A DNA stretch of 47,301 nucleotides from Rikenellaceae bacterium (GCA_017425655.1 JAFPAT010000083.1:1-47301); one strand, 5' to 3'; shown: positions 27,302 to 36,540, numbered from the stretch's first letter. Notes: generated by a model not told the origin, from the letters alone. Translations and numbers: made by a program.

Positions 27302-27319
27302 TACATTTGCACAAAAGTA
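27302..27319. promoter_or_regulatory. Divergent -7 boxes between HAD and nitroreductase genes
   Basis: Plus-strand TACATTTG (27302-27309) and minus-strand TACTTTTG (complement of 27312-27319) are exact -7 boxes facing each other. Neither has a good TTTG at 19 bases, so -33 recognition is weak. Confidence 0.5.
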
Positions 27320-27342
27320 AACCATAAAAACCGAAGAAAACT

Positions 27343-27873
27343 ATGGAATTAAAGGAGTTGCTGCACGTGCGTCGCAGCGTTCGTAAGTTCGAGGATCGCC
27401 CCGTAGAGCGCGAGGTGGTTGAGCAGTTGCTCAAAGAGGCTTTCACTGCCCCCTCGTCGCGCAATACACGTTCGACACGATATATGGTCGTTGAGGGTCG
27501 CGAAATGATGGAGCGTATCTCGCAGATGCGCGACTATGGCGCGGCATTTATGAAGGATTGCCCGATGGCGATTATGGTCGCAGGCGACGAGTCGAAGACC
27601 GATCTGTGGGTCGATAACTGCTCGATCTCGGCCACCATTTTGCAGTTGGCTGTTACTGACGCAGGTTTGGGCTCGTGTTGGGTGCATATCAATGGCCGTC
27701 CGCAGTTCAAAGCCGAGCCCGAGGGTAAGTCGGCAGAGGAGTATCTGCGTGAGTTTCTGCCTATTCCCGCCGAGTGGCGACCTTTGTGCTTCATCGCACT
27801 TGGTTACCCTGCGCAGGAGGTAGCTCCTCATTCGGAGAAGGACGACTCGGATAAGGTGATTTGGGTGAAGTAG
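27343..27873 (+). CDS. Nitroreductase-family flavoprotein
   Basis: A 176-aa FMN-dependent NAD(P)H oxidoreductase. The FMN-binding start RRSVRKFEDRPVE (10-22), TAPSSRNTRSTRYMVVE, the mid-protein DNCSISATILQLAVTDAGLGSCW and the ending CFIALGYPAQE are typical of the NfsB/FRP2-like family. It is shorter than NfsB (about 217) but in range for small Bacteroidetes members. It may reduce nitro compounds or quinones; the real substrate is unknown. First gene of a plus-strand trio with hslR and the SDR gene, gaps four and two bases. Confidence 0.85.
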   Translation: MELKELLHVRRSVRKFEDRPVEREVVEQLLKEAFTAPSSRNTRSTRYMVVEGREMMERISQMRDYGAAFMKDCPMAIMVAGDESKTDLWVDNCSISATILQLAVTDAGLGSCWVHINGRPQFKAEPEGKSAEEYLREFLPIPAEWRPLCFIALGYPAQEVAPHSEKDDSDKVIWVK

Positions 27874-27877
27874 AGCG

Positions 27878-28267
27878 ATGGAGGTCAGACTCGATAAGTG
27901 GCTCTGGGCGGTGCGTGTTTTCAAAACGCGCAGCGATGCTGCCGATGCTATACGTAGCAACCGTGTGTTGGTCAATGATGCCTACGCCAAACCCTCGCGC
28001 GAGGTGAAGGTGGGCGACGTGGTGTCGGTCAAGAAGATGCCCGTTGTCTATCAGTATCGCGTTGTGGAGTTGGTGTCGAGCCGCCAGCCCGCCAAGAATG
28101 TGCCGATGTACGCTACCGACATTACGCCCCAATCGGAGCTGGATAAACTGAACGTGCCGCGCGAAACGATCTTCATCGTGCGCGACCGCGGTACGGGACG
28201 TCCCACGAAGAAGGAGCGTCGTGAGCTCGATTCGCTGATGGATAATCTCTACTACGACGAGGATTAA
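27878..28267 (+). CDS. hslR: S4-domain RNA-binding protein (Hsp15/HslR-like)
   Basis: A 129-aa protein with an N-terminal S4 domain (about 1-60: RLDKWLWAVRVFKTRSDA, then NRVLVNDAYAKPSREVKVGD). Hsp15 binds 50S subunits carrying stalled nascent chains and helps recycle them. The C-terminal part is charged (KKERRELDSLMDN) and ends acidic. Length matches the E. coli protein (133). The gene is sandwiched tightly between a nitroreductase and an SDR gene. Confidence 0.85.
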   Translation: MEVRLDKWLWAVRVFKTRSDAADAIRSNRVLVNDAYAKPSREVKVGDVVSVKKMPVVYQYRVVELVSSRQPAKNVPMYATDITPQSELDKLNVPRETIFIVRDRGTGRPTKKERRELDSLMDNLYYDED

Positions 28268-28269
28268 CG

Positions 28270-29079
28270 ATGGCACGTTTCGCGTTGGTTACGGGTGGCT
28301 CGTCGGGCATTGGCGAGCAGTATGTTTTGCAGCTTGCCGCCGAGGGGCACAACCTCTTCGTGGTCAGTAACCGCGATGAGGATAATCGTCGTGTGGCTGC
28401 TGCTGCGGAGCGCGTAGCCAGCGACAACGGTCGCTCAATTCAGACAGTTACGCTTGCCATTGATCTTACGGAGCCAACTGCCGCCGAGCAGATCTTCACA
28501 TTCTGCGAGGAGCGCACCATTGAGGTCGATATTTTGATTAATAATGCGGGAATGTTGCTCTTCAATCAATTGGAGCGCACCGAGTCCTCGCGCCTTGACT
28601 CCATTATCGCCCTGCACTGCACCACGCCGACCAAACTTTGCCGATTGTTCGCTCCTGCGATGCGTGCGCGCGGTGGCGGTCATATAATTCTGATGTCATC
28701 GGTTACGGCTTGGACCCCCTTCCCGACAATCTCGCATTATGCCGCGACGAAGGCCTATCTGCGCAGTTTCGGTCAGTCGCTTTGGTATGAGTTGCGTGAG
28801 TCTAATATTTCGGTTACGACCGTCTTCCCATCGGCTGTTGATACCCCATTTTACTCGCTTGGCGATGATGCCCGCCGCTGGTTACGTCGTTTGGGTATAA
28901 TGCTCTCGGCCGAGGATGTGGCGCGTAAGGCTCTGCGAGCGATGCGTCGCGGTCGCCGCAAGTGCCTGCCCGGATTGATGACCAAAATCGAGGCTGCGAT
29001 ATGCGCCATTCTGCCTGCGTGGATGTTGCTCCCCGTATTGCGAATTCCTGCTGTCAAAAGGATTCTTGAACGAATCTGA
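28270..29079 (+). CDS. Short-chain dehydrogenase/reductase
   Basis: A 269-aa classical SDR oxidoreductase. The cofactor motif is TGGSSGIGEQ (8-17), with Arg after the second beta strand (VSNRDEDN) suggesting NADP(H). The stabilising NNAG is at about 91-94, the catalytic Ser is in LMSSVTAWTP, and Tyr and Lys are in SHYAATKAYL. The C-terminus adds a hydrophobic segment (AAICAILPAWMLLPVL), typical of SDRs that act on lipids and attach to the membrane. The exact substrate is unknown. It ends the trio before a shared terminator. Confidence 0.85.
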   Translation: MARFALVTGGSSGIGEQYVLQLAAEGHNLFVVSNRDEDNRRVAAAAERVASDNGRSIQTVTLAIDLTEPTAAEQIFTFCEERTIEVDILINNAGMLLFNQLERTESSRLDSIIALHCTTPTKLCRLFAPAMRARGGGHIILMSSVTAWTPFPTISHYAATKAYLRSFGQSLWYELRESNISVTTVFPSAVDTPFYSLGDDARRWLRRLGIMLSAEDVARKALRAMRRGRRKCLPGLMTKIEAAICAILPAWMLLPVLRIPAVKRILERI

Positions 29080-29132
29080 CCAATCCTACAACATTGTAAC
29101 ATATCTCGCGCTACAACAAGCGTATGCCCAAT

Positions 29133-29168
29133 AAAAAACGGCCTTCCCCGATTGTGAGGAAGGCCGTT
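29133..29168. terminator. Bidirectional terminator
   Basis: An 11-bp perfect stem, AACGGCCTTCC with GGAAGGCCGTT (29137-29168), is preceded by six A on the plus strand and followed by a T-rich stretch. It lies between the SDR gene and the convergent Omp28-like gene and can serve both. Confidence 0.85.
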
Positions 29169-29188
29169 GTTATTATGCTGATGTTCGA

Positions 29189-30622
29189 CTATTTGTACTC
29201 GAATTTCAGCGGAGTTTTGAGGTCTTTGGTTGTGGCCGAATTCACAACAGTCCAAGTGGTGCCGTTGTTAGCCGAAACAAAGATCAACAGATAGCAGTTG
29301 TTCAAAATGACCGCCTGATTCTTGATTGCGATGTTGAATACGCGATCTACAGTCTCACCTGCCTTAACCGTACCCAGATCGTGGCCATAGTAGCTGTTGT
29401 TGCTCTTGCTATCAGCATAGCGCACTGCGTGGTTGTGGATATCGGTCTCTTTGCTGCTACCAGCCTGAACTCCCTTGATATTGTTCTCCAATACCCATAC
29501 ACCGATGCGATACTCTTTGGTATCCTTTGCCTTAACGCTTGTGCGAATGGTAACACTACGATTAGCCTCATCGAGGTTCATCGTTGCCGAGATACCAACC
29601 GGAGCAGCAGCAGCCTGCGCGTTGTTGATGTAGTTCTTCATATTTACAACATCAGCTGCAGTACCTACGCTGTTGAATACCTTTGCCATATCGAACATAC
29701 CCATAGGATAAGCAGTAATGCCGAATGCAAGACCGAGGTTATTAGTATTGTCATCACAAGGAGCTGCGGGATCGTCGTTAGGAAGATTGTAGGTATGAAT
29801 AGCTGCCCACGTGAACAAATCCTTATACGTAGCATCAGCCTCCAACTGCTCTAACGCCGCGATAAATCGGGGGCAGTTGGGGCATTTAGTACCGGTGAAC
29901 TGCATAATCAACGAACGACGCTTGAACGAGGTGCTCGTCGGATTGGGATCCTCTGCACGATCGGGAATAGCCTCATTTACTACGGTAATCTTTATCATTC
30001 GATCCTTGGTACTCTCGGTCTTGTAGCTTGCCCAGAACGTGAACTCGCCGGTGGTTGCGCTCTCGAAGTAGGGCTGCTTGTAGCTCTTGCCATTGATCGT
30101 TACGGTGGTGGTAGGCAACGAGAGTTTGTTGTTCTTACCGTCGTAGATCGTGTAGTCCTTCTCGATAACTGCACCGTTGTAGGTAATTGTAAATGTTGCG
30201 CGAGTCTCACCAACTTTGAGAATGGTCTCATCGACAACCATTTTCAGACCCGAATTGTCGCCGGGCTGCTGTTGCTCGATAGCCTTTGCAGTTACGGTAA
30301 CCTCGTTCGACTTAACGATCTTGCCCGCTGTCCACTCGTACGAGAAATAGACCTTGTAGGTGCCTGCGGTCGTAGTCGAGAAGGTCAGGTTGTTCAACGC
30401 TGTCTCCGCGCCATTGACATATGCCTTCACGTTCGTAACAGCCTTATCACCATACTTAACGGTAAAGACAGCCTTCGACTGACCATCGGCAGTAATCTCC
30501 GTGGGCGATACGCTTGCAGTCAGCTTCTCGGGCGTAGGTTCGGGCGTGGGGGTGGGCTTACACGAGATACCCATAACAGCCACAGCCATAACCATTGCTA
30601 TTACACTAAAAAACTTTTTCAT
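29189..30622 (-). CDS. Omp28-like outer-membrane lipoprotein with CxxC
   Basis: A 477-aa lipoprotein: lipobox MGISC (Cys21), a Pro/Thr-rich linker (KPTPTPEPTPE), two Ig-like repeats (about 34-113 and 127-217; each starts with a VxPTEIT or VDETILKVG strand and ends in a Thr/Val-rich strand), and a C-terminal thioredoxin-like part from about 235. There FTGTKCPNCPRF (Cys247, Cys250) replaces the usual WCGPC, as in Porphyromonas gingivalis Omp28-related proteins. Two more Cys follow downstream (APCDD and NNCYL). Omp28 is described as a surface antigen and possible adhesin; a redox role for the CPNC pair is inferred. Last gene of the cluster starting at 35959, 28 bases after the barrel gene. Confidence 0.75.
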   Translation of the reverse strand: MKKFFSVIAMVMAVAVMGISCKPTPTPEPTPEKLTASVSPTEITADGQSKAVFTVKYGDKAVTNVKAYVNGAETALNNLTFSTTTAGTYKVYFSYEWTAGKIVKSNEVTVTAKAIEQQQPGDNSGLKMVVDETILKVGETRATFTITYNGAVIEKDYTIYDGKNNKLSLPTTTVTINGKSYKQPYFESATTGEFTFWASYKTESTKDRMIKITVVNEAIPDRAEDPNPTSTSFKRRSLIMQFTGTKCPNCPRFIAALEQLEADATYKDLFTWAAIHTYNLPNDDPAAPCDDNTNNLGLAFGITAYPMGMFDMAKVFNSVGTAADVVNMKNYINNAQAAAAPVGISATMNLDEANRSVTIRTSVKAKDTKEYRIGVWVLENNIKGVQAGSSKETDIHNHAVRYADSKSNNSYYGHDLGTVKAGETVDRVFNIAIKNQAVILNNCYLLIFVSANNGTTWTVVNSATTKDLKTPLKFEYK

Positions 30623-30650
30623 AGTTCTTAATCTATTATCTATTAAACTG

Positions 30651-32408
30651 TTAGAATGACGTAGTTAGCATCAGATTGACACCCGTATATGCGGGCTGGT
30701 AGCGACATACGCCACCCGAGCAGACGAAGCCTGCGCGGTTACGACCATAGCTAACCTGCACGCGCGTACGCGAATGGGTGAAGCTCAAACCACCGTTGTA
30801 GTAGTTCTTCTTGTTGAAGCCGTTAGCCTCGGTTGCTTCGAGGTTGTACATATCGCTGAAGAAGACGCTCCAATGGGGTGCGATGTTGAACTCAACAAGA
30901 CCTGCAACCCAGTCGCCTTCGTAGTCGTTCGAGAGCAGATATTGAGCCTCCATACGCAACGAGAACTTCTTGTTGATCTTGTACATAACATCACCTACAA
31001 AGATATTCGATGCGTAGGTCGTCGATGGGATATATGCGCCCTGACCGTGCGAGGTATTCCACTCCTGACGTGCGAACATCAAGGTCGATTTCCACTGCTT
31101 GTTCCACTGACGCTCAACATCGACATCAATCTCACGCCACAGCAGCTCGCGCTTCTTGCTGGCGGTCTGGTACTCCTTCAAAGTGTATGCGGTCGAGAAG
31201 TTGGCGTGGAAATTCCAATAACGCTGACGGCTCTGCTTGCTACGCAGGGTGTAATATACATCAGCTTGGAGTGCCAACTCACCCTCGGCATTCATCTGGT
31301 AGGGGTTGAGTGAAGCCAACATATAGGTCTGCTGACGAGTCAGCGCGGGCAGATAGTTCAGCGTATTACCCATAACGCCGATATTGCCATAGACCGAGAG
31401 CTGTGTGCCCATCATCTCCAAACGACGCATCTGCGCCGAGATACTGAAATTACCGACATTGTAACCCAACTCGATCAAAGCGGCCGAGCCAGCTTTGGTA
31501 ACATCCGGAAGACCCTGCATCAAATGAACATCCGAATAAACCGAGCCTACAATCACATCATTGCTCTTGCCTGCATACTCGCCACGCAACGAGAAACCCT
31601 TATAGTCGAGGTTCATACGTGCCGAATACATATTCAGATGGGGAGTTTTCAGACCATAGATATCTTGGAGGATATACATGGTCGAAGACACCTCACCGCT
31701 GGGATCAACCAGATCGATGTAAAGATCTTTAATCTTGCGATCGGTACGCTCGCGGCGGTTGATATAACTACCCTCGATTGAGAGCATAAGCTCTTCACTG
31801 CCAAACATATCTGACAACGATAGGCTTATATCGGCACCGCCTACCGTCGAGCGTGCATACTGCGAACCGATCCAACCTGCCGAGTAGTTGTTCGAACTAC
31901 TGTACAGTCGCGGGCGACCGAACAGAGCCTTTACCGCAACGTAGTTGCCGAACATCGCCGTTACGCGAGCACCCTCAATTGAACTGTTGATACCCAACTG
32001 ACGGTCCTCAAAACTACGGAATATCAATCCATTGCCAAACTGATCATAGACATCGCCGACCAAAACCGAATAGTTCGTATCCTGCCACTGAATATATTTC
32101 GAGGCAAGCATCACCTTCGGTTTGTCGAAGCCGTTGTTACGCAGGTCGTTATAACCCTGCAATGCGGGTAGATAGGCCTCGCCCTGCACGCCTACCGAGA
32201 AACGACCATTCACATAGTCGAGCTTCAAGTAGTCGTTCGAGCCGAACTTGCTGGGGTAGGTCGTACCGAGCTTTGCGTCGTTGACGTAGAGGATGTTATT
32301 CGATTCAAGACCAATGGTCATATAGCCACCCTTCTCGCCAAACTGAATTTGTGCCGAAGCGGTCATTGCTGCGACCAATGCGGTCAGAACCAATGCTATA
32401 CGTTTCAT
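30651..32408 (-). CDS. Large outer-membrane beta-barrel (DUF6029-like)
   Basis: A 585-aa exported protein with signal peptide MKRIALVLTALVAAMTASA. The mature part is almost entirely short amphipathic strands with aromatic girdle residues, repeated loops rich in Tyr, Gly, Asn and Arg, and a final NLMLTTSF ending in Phe, the barrel insertion signature. It looks like a Bacteroidetes-specific family I recall as DUF6029; I could not confirm this. Two Cys lie near the C-terminus (FVCSGGVCRYQP). It sits between a thioredoxin-like gene (six bases upstream) and an Omp28-like gene (28 bases downstream). A role as a porin or a partner of the redox proteins is possible. Confidence 0.65.
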   Translation of the reverse strand: MKRIALVLTALVAAMTASAQIQFGEKGGYMTIGLESNNILYVNDAKLGTTYPSKFGSNDYLKLDYVNGRFSVGVQGEAYLPALQGYNDLRNNGFDKPKVMLASKYIQWQDTNYSVLVGDVYDQFGNGLIFRSFEDRQLGINSSIEGARVTAMFGNYVAVKALFGRPRLYSSSNNYSAGWIGSQYARSTVGGADISLSLSDMFGSEELMLSIEGSYINRRERTDRKIKDLYIDLVDPSGEVSSTMYILQDIYGLKTPHLNMYSARMNLDYKGFSLRGEYAGKSNDVIVGSVYSDVHLMQGLPDVTKAGSAALIELGYNVGNFSISAQMRRLEMMGTQLSVYGNIGVMGNTLNYLPALTRQQTYMLASLNPYQMNAEGELALQADVYYTLRSKQSRQRYWNFHANFSTAYTLKEYQTASKKRELLWREIDVDVERQWNKQWKSTLMFARQEWNTSHGQGAYIPSTTYASNIFVGDVMYKINKKFSLRMEAQYLLSNDYEGDWVAGLVEFNIAPHWSVFFSDMYNLEATEANGFNKKNYYNGGLSFTHSRTRVQVSYGRNRAGFVCSGGVCRYQPAYTGVNLMLTTSF

Positions 32409-32414
32409 AACCGA

Positions 32415-32897
32415 CTATTTTTTGATAGTTTCGAGCAACTTCTCGAACAGCAACTGCTCGCTGCCGGGGGTATAGCCCGAGTGCGAGAAGACGATATTGC
32501 CCTCTGCATCAACCACAAAACTCTGCGGCGTGAGCGATACGTTCATTGCACGCTTCATTGCTTGGTTAGCATCGAACAGGCAGACGAAATCCCAGCCCAT
32601 TGACGTTGCCTTTGCCTTTGCGCGTGCCTTCAAGCGTACGTCATCAACCGAAACGGCAACAATCTCGAAATCGGCCTCTTCGCGCCACTCTTCCAGAGCG
32701 TCGTTCATTGCGTTCAGCTCCTGAATACAGGGCTTGCACGCCAGCGACCAGTACGAGATAATCATCGGTTTGCCCACCAGCGAGCTGGTAGAGATCATTT
32801 TGCCGGCCTCGTTTTCGACTTTAACGTCGGGCAGCTGCTGCGCCGAAACGGTGAGCGAAGCCACGAGGGCAACTGCCAAACATAACAGCTTGTTCAT
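32415..32897 (-). CDS. TlpA-family thioredoxin-like protein
   Basis: A 160-aa exported thioredoxin-fold protein. The signal peptide ends near residue 19-21 (LTVSAQ), with no lipobox, so it should be periplasmic. The redox motif is CKPC (Cys54, Cys57) after ISYWSLA, followed by the TlpA-type EIVAVSVDD strand, a central helical insert, and the cis-Pro in SLTPQSFVVDAEG. It is expected to reduce or reshuffle disulfides. It is the only soluble redox protein of this cluster and lies directly upstream of a predicted barrel and an Omp28-like CxxC lipoprotein. Confidence 0.82.
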   Translation of the reverse strand: MNKLLCLAVALVASLTVSAQQLPDVKVENEAGKMISTSSLVGKPMIISYWSLACKPCIQELNAMNDALEEWREEADFEIVAVSVDDVRLKARAKAKATSMGWDFVCLFDANQAMKRAMNVSLTPQSFVVDAEGNIVFSHSGYTPGSEQLLFEKLLETIKK

Positions 32898-32934
32898 AGA
32901 TTTTTTGTTTTAATTTAGGTGTTCGCTATATAAA

Positions 32935-32971
32935 CCAACAGTAACTCCCCTCGCGGAGAGTTACTGATTGG
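32935..32971 (-). terminator. Hairpin between the 988-aa lipoprotein and tlpA-like genes
   Basis: A long stem, CAGTAACTC with GAGTTACTG, plus CCAA with TTGG and inner CC/GG pairs. The T-run after it on the minus strand is poor (TTTATATAG). It may be a partial terminator that lowers expression of the three downstream genes. No consensus promoter was seen between it and the tlpA-like start. Confidence 0.5.
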
Positions 32972-32992
32972 TTTAAGAGTATTGTGCGTAAA

Positions 32993-35959
32993 TTATTTAC
33001 GTACAGCGGTTTTCATTGCCTTGCGGAACTTCTCAACATTAGCCTTGAACTCGTCAACGCTAACCACCTTCATCTCAACCTTCTCGTAAGTGGGCAGAGC
33101 CTTAACAGCGGTGTGCGACTTGATCTTGTTAGCGGGCTTCATGTTGTAGAGCGAAGTGTAGTTGATGGGCTGGTACTGGATACCTGCATTAACTACAGCG
33201 GTAGTATCCTCCTCGGGTGCGGGCTCGGTCCAACCACGGGTCAGAACGATGTCAGCTGCTACGGTGCTCCAGCTACCCAGCGCGAACGAGCCGTAGCTAA
33301 TGTAACCCATATTGGGATAGAAGTTCTCACCCTCGAATACGTAAGGCTTAACGGTGATGGTGTTGCCGTCCTCCGAGATCTCAACGGGGAACTGTGCGTT
33401 ATCACCGGTTGTGGGATCGTAGGGCAGGAACGAAGTCTTTGCTACGCCAGCCAGATAGAAGTCATAGTGGTACTCTGTCCAAGCGGTAATAGGAGCGAAG
33501 TAGTTCACGTTGAAGGGTGCGGTAACAGTACCGTCCTCAGCAACCTCCAAGTACCACTTCGGACCGAAGTCCCAAACGGGCGATGCGTTGTCGTAGCCAT
33601 TGTAGCTATCCGACGACCACAACTCGAAGGGCGATGCGTAGTGCGAGTAGGTCTTCGAACCCTCGTAGTTAGGCTTCTGAACGTCGAAACCGTTCATCAG
33701 GATACGGTTCTGACCTGCGGTCTTCGCGTTGAAGTTGTCAACAGCAGCCTTGAAGAGCTCGTACTGTGCATCAACCTCCTCCTTGGTGTCGTAAGGAGTT
33801 GCGTCGAACCAAGTCTGATATACGTCGTCGGTCAACTCTGCGGGATAGTCAACATCACCGATAGTAACCTTCCAAGTCTTGGTCGAGGGAACATCCTCGT
33901 AGATCGTCTCGTAAGTGTCGGGATCCCAACCTACATACTTCTTATTAACAACGGTGGTAGTAGCGGTCCAATCGCCTTCGAGCGAAGTGAAGTACTCCGA
34001 AGTAACGGGAGCCTTATCGGGCTCGCGGAGCGACTTGTTCGATGCGATAACAACCTCACCAGCCAGACCCTCGATGCTCTTCAGCATCACGCCCAACTTG
34101 GTTACAGCGTCCTCACGCGACCAGAACTCGAATACCATACCCTCGGCCGAGTTGATCTGTGCGATATCGTCAGCAGTCAGCTCGTTGCCGTTGTACTCCA
34201 TAGCCTCAGCGGGAGCCTCGTCGAAACCAGCCTCAGCCCACTCGCGCTCGTAGTTAGCAGCGTAAACGCCCGATGCAGCATCCTGCGAAGTACACTTAAC
34301 GTTGAACGATACGGTGTTCTGCTCGGTAACCTCCAACGGAGTGATCTCAACAACGGGTGCGGGCAGAGAGTAGTCGGGCAGAGCAACATCAACCGATGCA
34401 AACTGCTGATATCTAGCGTCGAGCGAGCCCTCAACCTTGTCCTTAGCTGCTACAACCAGCAACTTGTACTGCTCGTCCTTGTCAATCTCCCACAAGAATT
34501 CGCTCATATCGAACTCGATGTTAGCGCCAGCGAAGGTCTGTGCACCAACCATCATATAGCCAATGTACGAAGTGGTGAACCACTGCAAGTAGTCCTCGTT
34601 GTTATCCAAGTAAGGCATAATCTGCTCGACGGTCATCGGGTCGAGCAACATAACGGTTACGCGATCAGCGTTACCATTGGTGTTGATGCGGATCGGACCA
34701 CCGTTTGCGCGCAGACCGCTCAAATCAACCGACAGGTTAGCATCGAGAGCCTCGGGAGCCTTGGTCTGGAACTTGATCTGCTTGTGGTAGCCAGTCCAGT
34801 AGGGAGACTCATCGGGCATCTGATCGGTAACGCCATAGTAGTAGTCATAGAGTGCAGTCAGGTAACCCTCCTGATCCATGAGCGGCATATAGTAACCAGG
34901 ACCCCAGCCCCAACGGCCGTGAACATCCTCATCCTCCTCGTACTTGAACTCACCGAGAGCCAAATACTGGGGCTGACCGGGAACGATTGCCTCGAAGTAC
35001 TGGATGTAATCACCCATCTCGTCGCTCCAAACATAACCGTGCTCCTCGTCGAAGATCAGAGTGGTGTCGCCCTGGAAGTAGTTGCCATAGTAACTGTCGT
35101 TCAGGCACAGCATCTCGAAGTCGGGCTGCTGGTTCATGTTATGCATGAAGATATCGCAGGTACCCCACTTGATAACGTTTGCGGGATCGGTCAGCTGCGG
35201 CTTAACGTGCAACTTGAACGAACGACCGGTGTTGTCGAAGATGGTCAGCTCCTCGGTGAAGTCGCCGGTAGTAGCCTTAACAGTCAATACGTTAGCGAAC
35301 AACTCGTCGGTAGTAGCCTCCTGACCAGCGATGTAAACTACATATTCGGTGTTGGGCGACAACTCCTCGAACTTGATAGTGTACTTGCCGGTTGTGCAAT
35401 CAACTGCAGTACCGTCAGCGAATACAACTGCTGCGTCGGGAGTGGTCTCGGGAGCCTCTGCTGCCTTAACAATTGTGTAAGCATACTTCTTGATCTTCAC
35501 AACGTCCAACTCAATAGTCAGCGTCTGTGCGGTGGTTGCGCTCTCAACCAGAGTAGCAGCCATCGATACGGGGATGTCTTTGGTTGCGAATGCGAGCTCG
35601 AATACGGTAGGGTAGTAATTGCTACCTACGCGGCCAGCAACGTAAGCTACGTACTCGGTCTCGGGAGTGAGGTTATTCAATGCGATAACGTCCTCACCAT
35701 CGATCATCTCCTTTACGGTGCCGTTTGCGAAAACAGCGTCAGCGGTCGGCATAGTAGCCGAAGCCTTGGGGCTAACGGTGTAAGCATACTCGGTGATGTC
35801 GAACGATATCACCTTGATAGCTGCACTCGTCAGAGTGGTCGAAGTAACCTCTGCGCCCATAGCGGCATCCTTGATCGGATCGTCCTGCTCACAACCCGTC
35901 AGAGCCAAGCCAGCGAACATTGCGCTGAACAGAGCAACTTTAAGTAAAAAGTTCTTCAT
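32993..35959 (-). CDS. Large surface lipoprotein with Fn3-like repeats
   Basis: A 988-aa predicted lipoprotein; lipobox LTGC (Cys23), then EQDDPIKD, an acidic start compatible with surface export. Two Fn3-like repeats (about 35-125 and 128-225) share the pattern TxxxAxVxFxDGT...LxPxTEYVVYIAGxxG. The rest, about 225-988, is mostly beta with many aromatic and acidic residues (for example a PYWTGYHKQ and a FDYDP-like stretch). No catalytic motif was recognised. It ends in a basic stretch (EKFRKAMKTAVRK). Such large Bacteroidetes lipoproteins often bind or process external polymers; no function is claimed. It heads the transcript that may read through into tlpA, barrel and Omp28-like genes. Confidence 0.7.
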   Translation of the reverse strand: MKNFLLKVALFSAMFAGLALTGCEQDDPIKDAAMGAEVTSTTLTSAAIKVISFDITEYAYTVSPKASATMPTADAVFANGTVKEMIDGEDVIALNNLTPETEYVAYVAGRVGSNYYPTVFELAFATKDIPVSMAATLVESATTAQTLTIELDVVKIKKYAYTIVKAAEAPETTPDAAVVFADGTAVDCTTGKYTIKFEELSPNTEYVVYIAGQEATTDELFANVLTVKATTGDFTEELTIFDNTGRSFKLHVKPQLTDPANVIKWGTCDIFMHNMNQQPDFEMLCLNDSYYGNYFQGDTTLIFDEEHGYVWSDEMGDYIQYFEAIVPGQPQYLALGEFKYEEDEDVHGRWGWGPGYYMPLMDQEGYLTALYDYYYGVTDQMPDESPYWTGYHKQIKFQTKAPEALDANLSVDLSGLRANGGPIRINTNGNADRVTVMLLDPMTVEQIMPYLDNNEDYLQWFTTSYIGYMMVGAQTFAGANIEFDMSEFLWEIDKDEQYKLLVVAAKDKVEGSLDARYQQFASVDVALPDYSLPAPVVEITPLEVTEQNTVSFNVKCTSQDAASGVYAANYEREWAEAGFDEAPAEAMEYNGNELTADDIAQINSAEGMVFEFWSREDAVTKLGVMLKSIEGLAGEVVIASNKSLREPDKAPVTSEYFTSLEGDWTATTTVVNKKYVGWDPDTYETIYEDVPSTKTWKVTIGDVDYPAELTDDVYQTWFDATPYDTKEEVDAQYELFKAAVDNFNAKTAGQNRILMNGFDVQKPNYEGSKTYSHYASPFELWSSDSYNGYDNASPVWDFGPKWYLEVAEDGTVTAPFNVNYFAPITAWTEYHYDFYLAGVAKTSFLPYDPTTGDNAQFPVEISEDGNTITVKPYVFEGENFYPNMGYISYGSFALGSWSTVAADIVLTRGWTEPAPEEDTTAVVNAGIQYQPINYTSLYNMKPANKIKSHTAVKALPTYEKVEMKVVSVDEFKANVEKFRKAMKTAVRK

Positions 35960-36425
35960 TGTTAAAAATTTTTAATTAAACTAATTGATTGATTTCGTTA
36001 AATTTTGTTTAGCTAATCAGGTTTCTAATGTATATTAGAGGGCGCAATATACACATAATTTTCTAATAAAAAAAATCCAAAACCCGCGCCGATAGATACT
36101 TTGGTGGGATTTTAGAGGTAATTTAGTAGATATCGTCGTTTTAACTCGCTGATTTATAGTCTAATGATGATCGGCATAATATTCCAACTTTTCTTAATCT
36201 AAAAAAATAGCTTTGTATGAGTGATTATGCTCGAAAGTGATAAAACGATCGTTTTTTTATGTTTTATGACGTGGTAATTTTTGCCTAATGTCTGGCTGTT
36301 AGCGATTTAACAAAACGGCAGTTTGGTAGAAATAAATGTTTTAATTGTTCTTTTTCTCCTTTTCTGCTTGCTTTGTCGTACATTTTTGTCAAACTTGTCC
36401 TCCATTCTCTCGAAAGCGAACAGGA
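35960..36425. other. AT-rich gene-free region
   Basis: No convincing gene. It lies upstream of the 988-aa lipoprotein and downstream of the msrC-like gene. It holds a weak minus-strand -7-like TATATTGC (complement of 36036-36043) that may start the lipoprotein transcript, and one plus-strand exact -7 box, TAGCTTTG (36208-36215), with no gene behind it. A short plus-strand reading frame from 36323 has no protein-like features and overlaps the terminator. Confidence 0.5.
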
Positions 36426-36446
36426 AAAAGCCCCGTTTTCGGGGCT
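36426..36446 (-). terminator. Terminator of the msrC-like gene
   Basis: A compact hairpin AGCCCCG-TTTT-CGGGGCT (36429-36446) is followed on the minus strand by a T-run (five T). It is about 95 bases after the stop at 36541. Confidence 0.8.
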
Positions 36447-36540
36447 CTCTTTCGGTTTATCGTTGTTTGCGATTTTTGGGGGATTCTTGCGGCTCCTTTG
36501 GACTGTTTTGCTCCCGCTTTTTGACAGCCGTTAGCCCTCT

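Noticed and set aside
32984..35947. Plus-strand frame of 987 aa opposite the large lipoprotein
   Set aside because: Mirror of a biased gene. Its product is rich in Leu, Val, Gly and Cys with no domain, while the minus frame has a lipobox and Fn3 repeats.
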